The notes under the pieces are model-generated. The model worked only from the letters and a program-made list of their open reading frames with translations. It ran no database searches and was not told the origin of the DNA. The position numbers and the translations under genes are program-made. DNA of 5,287 nt from CAIWHR01 sp040007035 (GTDB lineage: Bacteria > Pseudomonadota > Gammaproteobacteria > Burkholderiales > Casimicrobiaceae): the NCBI GenBank assembly GCA_040007035.1, contig JBDTVU010000196.1, positions 1 to 5,287 on the forward strand. The letters are read 5' to 3'. Shown here in pieces: positions 1 to 4,672 of the stretch. Within the stretch, counting starts at the first letter, position 1. The number at the start of each line of letters is the position of its first letter.

Positions 1-221
1 TCGAGCCGCAGGGCGTCACCGGCACGGTGCTGCTCGCCGAGTCGCATCTCGCGATCCACACCTGGCCCGAATTCGGATTCGTCACCGTCGACGTCTACGT
101 CTGCAACCTCGCCACCGACAACAGCGGCAAGGCCGAGCACCTGTTCCGTGCGCTCGAGACGGCATTGAAGCCGCGGCGCAAGCGGTTCCAGGTGATCCAT
201 CGCGGGGGCAAGGATGAATGA
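1..221 (+). CDS. speD: S-adenosylmethionine decarboxylase proenzyme, 3' end (5' partial)
   Basis: Partial gene read in frame from base 3; the start lies left of the window and about 72 C-terminal residues are visible. The enzyme decarboxylates AdoMet to supply the aminopropyl donor for spermidine synthesis. It is made as a proenzyme that cuts itself to form a pyruvoyl cofactor. The diagnostic stretch AESHLAIHTWPE is seen at 36-71. From known bacterial class 1b enzymes, cleavage falls between Glu (39-41) and Ser (42-44), the Ser becoming the pyruvoyl group. The processing His (57-59) and catalytic Cys (102-104) sit at the family's usual spacing of 5 and 20 residues from that Ser. All key residues in view are intact. 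Its TGA (219-221) overlaps the speE start, so the two genes are probably co-transcribed and translationally coupled. Identification is secure; only the N-terminal part cannot be judged. Confidence 0.95.
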   Translation, partial: EPQGVTGTVLLAESHLAIHTWPEFGFVTVDVYVCNLATDNSGKAEHLFRALETALKPRRKRFQVIHRGGKDE

Positions 222-1098
222 CGAGCCCGGCAAAACCGCCGGCGACCTCGCGCCCGGCACGCTGACGGAGCAGCTCACCGACGACTGGGGCTTCTACGTC
301 CGGTCGGCGCGCCAGTTCGAGAAGTTCCGCTCGCCGTACCAGGCGGTCGAGGTTCACGACACGGTGCCGTTCGGCAAGCTGTTCCGCCTCGACGGCCACT
401 TCATGACGTCGGAGAAGGACGAGTTCTTCTATCACGAGAACCTCGTCCACCTTTCGGCGATCACCCATCCGCAGCCCGAGCACGTGCTGATCGTCGGCGG
501 CGGCGACGGCGGCTCGGCCGAGGAGCTGCTGAAGCACCCGTCGGTGAAGTCGGTGACGCTGTGCGAGATCGACCTCGCCGTCGTGGACGTCGCGCGGAAG
601 TACCTGCAGAGCGTCCATCGCGGCGCGCTCGACGATCCGCGGCTGACGCTGAAGATCGAGGACGGCTTCGCGCACGTCCTGAACTCGAGCGGGCAATACG
701 ACCTGATCGTGCTCGACCTTACCGATCCGGGCGGCCCGTCGACGTTGCTGTACACGCCCGATTTCTATCGCGCCTGCGCCGCTCGGCTCAATCCCGTCGG
801 CGCAATGACGCTCCACATCGCGAGCCCGGTCGCGCATCCCGAACGCGTCCGCGACGCGCTGGCGCGGCTGCGCGAGGCGTTTCCGCTGGTCACGCCGTAC
901 CTGACCACGGTCCCGCTGTACGGAGGTCTGTGGATGATGGCCTGCGCCTCGTCCACGCTCGACCCGAAGAGCCTGTCGGCGCGCGAGGTCGACCGCCGCA
1001 TCTCCAAGCGCGAACTGACCGACCTCCGGTACTACAACGGCGACACCCACCGCGCGTCGCTGGCGCTGCCGAACTTCGTCCGTGCGCTCGCCGGCTGA
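214..1098 (+). CDS. speE: Polyamine aminopropyltransferase (spermidine synthase)
   Basis: Cytosolic enzyme of 294 residues that transfers the aminopropyl group of decarboxylated AdoMet to putrescine, giving spermidine and methylthioadenosine. The N-terminal beta domain carries Y42-Q43 and the LDG...DEFFYHE block (59-75). The Rossmann methyltransferase-like core follows with GGGDGG (95-100), acidic E118 for the ribose, D150-G151 near the adenine, and the gatekeeping loop DLTDPGGPS from 168, whose D168 and D171 match the catalytic and amine-binding aspartates of the family. Length is normal. The ATG at 214 overlaps the speD stop by 8 bp with a purine-rich stretch (GGGGGCAAGG) just before it, so this start is well supported. 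One oddity: the position after LDG that is usually Gln in spermidine synthases is Met64 here. Putrescine as acceptor is inferred from the speD pairing; other diamines are possible. Confidence 0.93.
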   Translation: MNDEPGKTAGDLAPGTLTEQLTDDWGFYVRSARQFEKFRSPYQAVEVHDTVPFGKLFRLDGHFMTSEKDEFFYHENLVHLSAITHPQPEHVLIVGGGDGGSAEELLKHPSVKSVTLCEIDLAVVDVARKYLQSVHRGALDDPRLTLKIEDGFAHVLNSSGQYDLIVLDLTDPGGPSTLLYTPDFYRACAARLNPVGAMTLHIASPVAHPERVRDALARLREAFPLVTPYLTTVPLYGGLWMMACASSTLDPKSLSAREVDRRISKRELTDLRYYNGDTHRASLALPNFVRALAG

Positions 1099-1134
1099 GT
1101 CCGCTTCGGCTCCCGGACGCATCCCGTCCAGAGT

Positions 1135-1153
1135 GGCGCCGGCCCCCGGCGCT
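1135..1153 (+). terminator. GC-rich hairpin downstream of speE (terminator-like, no U-tract)
   Basis: GCGCCGG (1136-1142) and CCGGCGC (1146-1152) form a perfect 7-bp stem around a CCC loop, extendable by a G-T pair. It lies 37 nt after the speE stop, in the 170-nt gap before the next gene. There is no T-run after it, so intrinsic termination is unproven; it could instead protect the mRNA 3' end or be chance in GC-rich DNA. Confidence 0.35.
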
Positions 1154-1268
1154 GCCCCGTGACCGCCCGATCCGGGCGCCCGCCGCCGCCGCTTGAACCG
1201 CCCGCCCGGCGCCCTCATCTGGGTGTTGTGGGAAGCGCCGACGTGGCGCACTGCACCCCGGAGGCTCC

Positions 1269-1541
1269 ATGGCGATGACGCGCAATGCGATGCGGTTGGC
1301 GGATGCGATGCACGATGCCGATTTCGTGCTGGTCGACGGTGTCGTCTTCATGACCGAGTACGTGCGCGCTCCGGACCAGCACACCGTCGCCGACGACATC
1401 GTGCTCGAAGCGAAGCGCGGCAACAGCGAGATTGCGTTGACGCGCGAGGACGTCGACGGCGCCGAGTACGTCGGCGAGGGGACGTACCGGCTGCGCTCGG
1501 GCGCACAGCTTTCGTTCCTGTCGAGCCCCACGATCCACTGA
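1269..1541 (+). CDS. Small hypothetical protein, 90 aa
   Basis: I do not recognise the family. The product is a small soluble-looking protein of 90 residues, with no signal peptide, membrane segment or Cys. It is rich in acidic residues and short beta-like stretches (DADFVLVDGVVFM at 16-28, then alternating polar and hydrophobic residues to the end), suggesting a compact mostly beta fold. A good ribosome binding site GGAGG (1260-1264) supports it as a real gene. The ATG at 1269 is 4 nt from it and an in-frame ATG at 1275 is 10 nt from it, so the true start may be two codons later. It is on the same strand as speDE but 170 nt away and beyond a hairpin, so shared transcription is uncertain. It converges on the dioxygenase gene. 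No function is assigned. Confidence 0.7.
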   Translation: MAMTRNAMRLADAMHDADFVLVDGVVFMTEYVRAPDQHTVADDIVLEAKRGNSEIALTREDVDGAEYVGEGTYRLRSGAQLSFLSSPTIH

Positions 1542-1587
1542 CGGCGGCACGCGGCGTCGCCTGCGCCCCGCGCCGCGAACGCGCCGT
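1541..1587. terminator. Nested stem-loop between convergent genes, possible bidirectional terminator
   Basis: Two nested perfect inverted repeats fill the gap between the small gene and the convergent dioxygenase gene. ACGGCG (1541-1546) pairs with CGCCGT (1582-1587), and CGCGGCG (1550-1556) pairs with CGCCGCG (1571-1577), with a 14-nt loop and a small internal loop between the stems. It starts at the last base of the stop codon of one gene and ends 3 nt before the other's stop. The position suits a shared terminator, but neither side has a clear T-tract. Confidence 0.5.
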
Positions 1588-1590
1588 TCC

Positions 1591-2241
1591 CTACAGCACG
1601 AAGTCGAAGGTGCCGGCCAGCGCGCCGGGCCCGCGGTCTGCGGCCGGCGTGAGCGCCATCGACAGCCGATCGAGCGTCCCGGCCGGCGAACCAGCAATCA
1701 CGGCGTCGCCTGCGATCGAGTCGCCGCGGATGTAGACCTGCGTCGTCAGCGACGTCGCGCCTGAGGCGTGCACTTTCACGTGCAGGTGCGGAGGACGGCC
1801 CGGATAGGCGACCGGCCGGATCGTCGTGAACGCATAGCGCCCCGCGGCGTCGGTCGTCGCCGTCCCGTATCCCTGAAAGTCGTCGTCCAGCGGACCGCCC
1901 TGGTCGCCGATGTGGTGATAGCGGCCGAGCGAATCGCATTGCCACAACTCGACCGTCGCGCCGGCAAGCGGCCGCCCGTCGCGCGCGAGCACGCGACCGG
2001 AGAACGAGAGCGGCGTCCCCCGTGCGCGGCCACTGCGTCCGGCGACCTGCGTCAGGTCGGCATCATGATCGGACGGAATCGTCCGCGGGTAGAACGGCCC
2101 CTCGGTCTGCGCGGGCGTGCGCGGGAGCGTCGACTGCGCAGCGGCGGTGAACGGGTACAGCGCGATGGCGGCGAGACCGCGCAACGCGGCGCGGCGGCCC
2201 GCCCGCAGAACGGGACGGCGGTGTGGGTGGCGTTGCGACAT
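1591..2241 (-). CDS. Exported intradiol ring-cleavage dioxygenase family protein
   Basis: A 216-residue member of the protocatechuate 3,4-dioxygenase/catechol 1,2-dioxygenase superfamily, non-heme Fe(III) enzymes that cut catechol rings between the two hydroxyls. The four iron ligands of the family are all visible: Tyr108 (GRYHH), Tyr146 (VAYPGR), and His152 and His154 (PPHLHV). Arg149, just before the His pair, matches the conserved Arg of the family, and the EGPFYP motif is at 47-52. The N terminus is basic (HRR, then GRRAAL at 15-20), followed by a hydrophobic stretch and an AAA-Q site at 33-36, so the protein is probably exported, possibly by Tat. The ATG at 2241 is chosen because GGGAGAA precedes it by about 5 nt; the frame is open further upstream without such a site. 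It stands alone and diverges from arsR. The substrate cannot be told; no other aromatic-degradation gene is in view. Confidence 0.85.
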   Translation of the reverse strand: MSQRHPHRRPVLRAGRRAALRGLAAIALYPFTAAAQSTLPRTPAQTEGPFYPRTIPSDHDADLTQVAGRSGRARGTPLSFSGRVLARDGRPLAGATVELWQCDSLGRYHHIGDQGGPLDDDFQGYGTATTDAAGRYAFTTIRPVAYPGRPPHLHVKVHASGATSLTTQVYIRGDSIAGDAVIAGSPAGTLDRLSMALTPAADRGPGALAGTFDFVL

Positions 2242-2284
2242 GCGGTTCTCCCGGTTGCTATGTGGCGTGGCCCATTGGAGTGCG

Positions 2285-2300
2285 ACCGCGGGCCCGCGGT
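2285..2300. promoter_or_regulatory. 16-bp perfect palindrome upstream of the dioxygenase gene
   Basis: ACCGCGGGCCCGCGGT is a perfect 16-bp palindrome in the divergent intergenic region, 43 nt upstream of the dioxygenase start codon. It lies where an operator for a dimeric regulator could sit; as RNA it would form a poor hairpin with almost no loop. No clear -35/-10 pair for the dioxygenase gene was found around it. The role is inferred from position only. Confidence 0.35.
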
Positions 2301-2397
2301 TCCGCTTCATTGTGCACGGCAGCACCCCATCCGCCCATGATGCGCAGGCCCGGCCCCGACGTCCACGCCGGGTCCGTCCCGCACCCCGGCAAGGTGC

Positions 2398-2427
2398 TTG
2401 ACCGCCCGATATTCATGCGCATATGCT
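2398..2427 (+). promoter_or_regulatory. Predicted sigma70-type promoter of arsR
   Basis: TTGACC (2398-2403, 5 of 6 to the -35 consensus) and TATGCT (2422-2427, 4 of 6 to the -10 consensus) are separated by 18 bp. This AT-richer patch stands out from its GC-rich surroundings. The expected transcription start is near 2433-2435, only a few bases before the arsR ATG at 2437, which would give an almost leaderless mRNA. This agrees with the absence of any Shine-Dalgarno sequence before that ATG. Confidence 0.5.
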
Positions 2428-2443
2428 CACGTCGCAATGAATA
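2410..2443. promoter_or_regulatory. Operator-like inverted repeat over the arsR promoter and start
   Basis: TATTCAT (2410-2416) and ATGAATA (2437-2443) are perfect inverted copies 20 bp apart. The left arm lies in the promoter spacer and the right arm covers the arsR start codon. A second palindrome, ATGCGCAT (2415-2422), overlaps the left arm and the -10 box. ATTCA/TGAAT half sites are typical of ArsR/SmtB-family operators, though the arms are wider apart than usual. Binding here would block RNA polymerase, consistent with autorepression. Confidence 0.45.
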
Positions 2444-2820
2444 AGCGAAGCAGCGCAGCAGCGGCGCCACGCCTGGCCGGCGGGCTCGACGGCGTGTTCG
2501 TCGCCGTGGCGAAGTATTTCGGCCTGCTGGCGGAGCCGATGCGCCTGCGGATCCTGCACGCGATCTGCCACGACGAGCGGTCGGTGTCGGAAATCGTCGC
2601 GGAGACCGGCGCCACGCAGTCGAACGTGTCGCGCCACCTGTCCCTGCTGCACGATGCCGGCGTGGTCAGTCGTCGCCGGGAGGGCAGCGCGGTCTATTAC
2701 AAGGTCGCCGATCCGGCGTTCGCCGACGTCTGCCGCTCGGTGTGCGTCCAGCTCGCCGGCGGGATCGACGCCCGGCGGCCGCTGTCGCGCGAGCTGCTGG
2801 CATTTGCCCAACAGCATTGA
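2437..2820 (+). CDS. ArsR-family transcriptional repressor, predicted regulator of the sox cluster
   Basis: A 127-residue winged-helix repressor of the ArsR/SmtB family. The core runs from about residue 20 to 92: helix alpha2 with EPMRLRIL (33-40), recognition helix TQSNVSRHLSLLHDAG (60-75), and the wing VVSRRREGSAVYYKV (76-90). The alpha3 ELCVCDL metal-binding motif is absent: Ser49 and Ser51 fill the Cys places, so arsenic or metal sensing there is unlikely. Cysteines are C44 (end of alpha2) and C99 and C103 (alpha5), which could allow a thiol or persulfide switch like that of the sulfur-responsive ArsR members BigR, SqrR and SoxR; this is inference. The ATG at 2437 is preferred, although a TTG at 2398 in the same frame is possible with AAGG before it. 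It lies 49 nt upstream of soxY on the same strand, so it probably represses its own operon. Confidence 0.88.
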   Translation: MNKRSSAAAAPRLAGGLDGVFVAVAKYFGLLAEPMRLRILHAICHDERSVSEIVAETGATQSNVSRHLSLLHDAGVVSRRREGSAVYYKVADPAFADVCRSVCVQLAGGIDARRPLSRELLAFAQQH

Positions 2821-2857
2821 CGCGCCGGCGGTACTACAATCCCCAGTCAGGTTCGAA

Positions 2858-2866
2858 GGAGGAGGG
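2858..2866 (+). promoter_or_regulatory. Strong ribosome binding site of soxY
   Basis: AGGAGGAGG lies just before the soxY ATG at 2870 and is the longest Shine-Dalgarno-like match in the window. It contrasts with the arsR start, which has none, and implies that SoxY is made in much larger amounts than the repressor from the same transcript. Confidence 0.6.
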
Positions 2867-2869
2867 CGC

Positions 2870-3343
2870 ATGGACAGCAAGCGCAGGGAGATTCTGAAGA
2901 CGGGCGGTGGCCTGACGCTGCTGTCGCTGGCTGCCGCCGCCGGCTGGCTGAAGCCGGGCGACGCCCACGCGGCGGACTGGAACAAGGCGGCATTCGAGAC
3001 GAAGTCGATGGACGAGACGATGAAGGCGCTCGGCGGCGGCGCGCCGGCGCAGAGCATGAACATCACGTTCGTGTCCACGCCCGACATCGCCGAGAACGGC
3101 GCGGTGGTTCCGATCGGCGTCGCCAGCGCGATCCCGAAGACCGAGTCGATCGCGATCCTGATCGAGAAGAACCCGAACATGCTCACCGCGGTCTTCGACA
3201 TCCCTCCTGGGACCGAACCGGCGGTCAGCACGAGGGTAAAGATGGGGCAGAGCTCTAACGTCTACGCGGTGGTCAAGGCCGACGGCAAGTACTACATGGC
3301 CTCGAAGGAAATCAAGGTCACGCTCGGCGGTTGCGGCGGTTGA
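2870..3343 (+). CDS. soxY: Thiosulfate oxidation carrier protein SoxY
   Basis: A 157-residue periplasmic protein that carries sulfur intermediates of thiosulfate oxidation on its C-terminal cysteine, working as a heterodimer with SoxZ. The defining C-terminal motif GGCGG is present at 153-157, with Cys155 the only cysteine in the protein. The N terminus has a Tat-type signal: SKRREILK (3-10), a Gly/Leu/Ala-rich core, and a likely cut at AHA-A (32-35). This fits the known Tat export of SoxY, which takes SoxZ along. The mature part is the expected immunoglobulin-like domain of about 120 residues. The ATG at 2870 follows AAGGAGGAGG closely. It is 49 nt after arsR and 12 nt before soxZ. Nothing is truncated and the assignment is very secure. 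Confidence 0.97.
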   Translation: MDSKRREILKTGGGLTLLSLAAAAGWLKPGDAHAADWNKAAFETKSMDETMKALGGGAPAQSMNITFVSTPDIAENGAVVPIGVASAIPKTESIAILIEKNPNMLTAVFDIPPGTEPAVSTRVKMGQSSNVYAVVKADGKYYMASKEIKVTLGGCGG

Positions 3344-3355
3344 CGGGAGACATCC

Positions 3356-3667
3356 ATGGCAGATCCGATGAAAATCCGCGCCGCCGTCGTCGGCGACTCG
3401 ACCGAAGTCAAAGTGCTGATGAGCCACGAGATGGAAACCGGCCAGCGCAAGGACGCGCAGGGCAAGCTCATCCCCGGATGGTTCATCCAGACGGTGACGG
3501 CGACCTACAATGGCAAGACCGTGCTGTCGGCGCAGTGGGGTCCCGCGGTGTCCAAGAATCCGTTCCTGTCATTCAAGTTCAAGGGCGGCGCCAAGGGCGA
3601 CAAGGTCCAGATCACGTGGACCGACAACCGCGGCGACAAGCGCACCGACGAGGCGACGATCGGCTGA
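3356..3667 (+). CDS. soxZ: Thiosulfate oxidation carrier complex protein SoxZ
   Basis: A 103-residue partner of SoxY, all-beta with an immunoglobulin-like fold. It has no signal peptide, as expected, since it is exported bound to SoxY through the Tat system. Family features seen are the start MADPMKIRA, the stretch VKVLMSHEMETGQRKD (18-33), the segment PGWFIQ (40-45), NPFLSFKFKG (68-77), and the end ITWTDNRGD with a short tail. There is no Cys, as is usual: the sulfur is held by SoxY. The start at 3356 is supported by GGGAG (3345-3349) and by the 12-nt distance from soxY, so the two are surely co-translated from one mRNA. Length is typical. Confidence 0.97.
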   Translation: MADPMKIRAAVVGDSTEVKVLMSHEMETGQRKDAQGKLIPGWFIQTVTATYNGKTVLSAQWGPAVSKNPFLSFKFKGGAKGDKVQITWTDNRGDKRTDEATIG

Positions 3668-3842
3668 CGTTCCCGCGCGCCCCGGCTCGCCACCGGGGAG
3701 GTGCCGCGAATCGCGGCGCTTCGGACGCGCACCGGCAGTGACCAGAGGGAAGCGTGGCCGTGTCGACAGCGTTCGGCTGCGGCACGGCAGCGCAAGCCCC
3801 GCCGCGCGGAATCCCGCGCCGATTCAAGTTAGGAGGAGGCAC
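3668..3842 (+). other. Hairpin-rich gap between soxZ and soxA
   Basis: This 175-nt non-coding stretch holds three inverted repeats. CCCCGG/CCGGGG (3680-3685 with 3693-3698) has a 7-nt loop. GCCGCG/CGCGGC (3703-3708 with 3712-3717), extended by G-T and G-C pairs to 3701-3719, has an AAT loop. GCGCGG/CCGCGC (3804-3809 with 3814-3819) has a 4-nt loop. No T-run follows any of them. The gap ends in the soxA ribosome binding site AGGAGG (3831-3836). No convincing promoter is seen. It may set the ratio of SoxYZ to SoxAX by partial termination or mRNA stabilisation. Confidence 0.45.
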
Positions 3843-4661
3843 ATGCGAACCATCCACCGGCGAGCCGTACAGGTTGCCGCGTCCGCCCTGATGCTGACTG
3901 CGGCGACGGTGCTCGGGCAGGGCAGCGCCGTCGACGAGATCGCCAAGTACCGCGCTGCGTTGCAGGACGGCAATCCCGCCGAGCTGTGGGAAGTACGCGG
4001 CGAAGGGATCTGGAAACAGGCGCGCGGACCGAAGAATGTTTCGCTCGAGCGCTGCGACCTCGGCCTCGGGCCGGGCGTGGTCAAGGGCGCCTACACGCAG
4101 CTTCCGAAGTACTTCGCCGACGCCGATCGCGTGATGGACCTCGAGACGCGGATCGTCTGGTGCATGGTCACGCTGCAGGGCCACACCGCGGCCGATGCGA
4201 AGAAGAACCCGTTCGGCGCCGGCAACGACAAGAAGTCCGACATGGAGGCGCTCGTTGCGTACGTCACGTCCGAGTCGCGTGGCGTGAAGATGAACGTCGC
4301 GCTGGCGCACCCGAAGGAGCAGGAAGCGTTCCGCCTCGGCGAGAAGATGTTCTTTTTCCGCGGCGGACCGCACGATTTCGCGTGCGCGACCTGCCACGGC
4401 GAGGACGGCAAGCGGATCCGGCTGCAGGACCTGCCCAATCTGACGTCGAAGGAGGGTGCGCAGAAGGCCTACACGACCTGGCCGGCGTACCGCGTCTCGC
4501 AGGGCGAGCTGCGGAGCTTCCAGTGGCGGCTGAACGACTGCTTCCGCCAACAGCGCTTCCCCGAGCTCGAGTTCACGTCGGACGCGTCGATCGCGCTGAC
4601 GATGTATCTCGCCCGCAATGCGAACGGCGCCGCGTTCGACGCGCCCGCGATCAAGCGCTGA
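3843..4661 (+). CDS. soxA: Sulfur-oxidation c-type cytochrome SoxA (monoheme type)
   Basis: A 272-residue periplasmic subunit of the SoxAX cytochrome, which oxidatively joins thiosulfate to the Cys of SoxY. A Sec signal is seen (HRR at 5-7, hydrophobic core 8-24, cut near 25-29). There is one heme c motif, CATCH at 181-185. Cys233, in RLNDCFRQQRFPE, is at the place of the catalytic Cys that ligates the active-site heme as a persulfide in characterised SoxA. The N-terminal half has no CxxCH; C71 and C107 stand where monoheme SoxA proteins have a structural disulfide in place of the second heme. So this is a monoheme SoxA rather than the diheme form. The start at 3843 is supported by AGGAGG 6 nt upstream. 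It is followed by soxX after 11 nt. Assignment as SoxA is secure; the disulfide is inferred. Confidence 0.95.
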   Translation: MRTIHRRAVQVAASALMLTAATVLGQGSAVDEIAKYRAALQDGNPAELWEVRGEGIWKQARGPKNVSLERCDLGLGPGVVKGAYTQLPKYFADADRVMDLETRIVWCMVTLQGHTAADAKKNPFGAGNDKKSDMEALVAYVTSESRGVKMNVALAHPKEQEAFRLGEKMFFFRGGPHDFACATCHGEDGKRIRLQDLPNLTSKEGAQKAYTTWPAYRVSQGELRSFQWRLNDCFRQQRFPELEFTSDASIALTMYLARNANGAAFDAPAIKR

Positions 4662-4672
4662 TGGGGGCCGCC

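Noticed and set aside
82..1251. Long open frame on the minus strand (389 codons) opposite speD/speE.
   Set aside because: Its product is Arg-rich and low in complexity, typical of an antisense frame in GC-rich DNA, and it lies opposite two genes with clear catalytic motifs.
1561..1735. Possible extra plus-strand small gene running into the dioxygenase region.
   Set aside because: It overlaps the dioxygenase coding region in antisense, lacks a ribosome binding site and has a composition typical of a shadow frame.
2242..2325. Upstream extension of the dioxygenase reading frame to 2325.
   Set aside because: No ribosome binding site or export-like start there; ATG at 2241 has GGGAGAA before it and leads directly into a signal peptide.
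2398..2436. Upstream TTG start giving arsR 13 more residues.
   Set aside because: The extension (TARYSCAYAHVA) does not look like the family N terminus and overlaps the predicted promoter; ATG at 2437 gives a normal length. Not fully excluded.
2817..2840. TTGACG and TACAAT between arsR and soxY, resembling a separate soxY promoter.
   Set aside because: The spacer is only 12 bp, too short for a sigma70 promoter. TACAAT alone could still be a -10 box, but no proper -35 is found.
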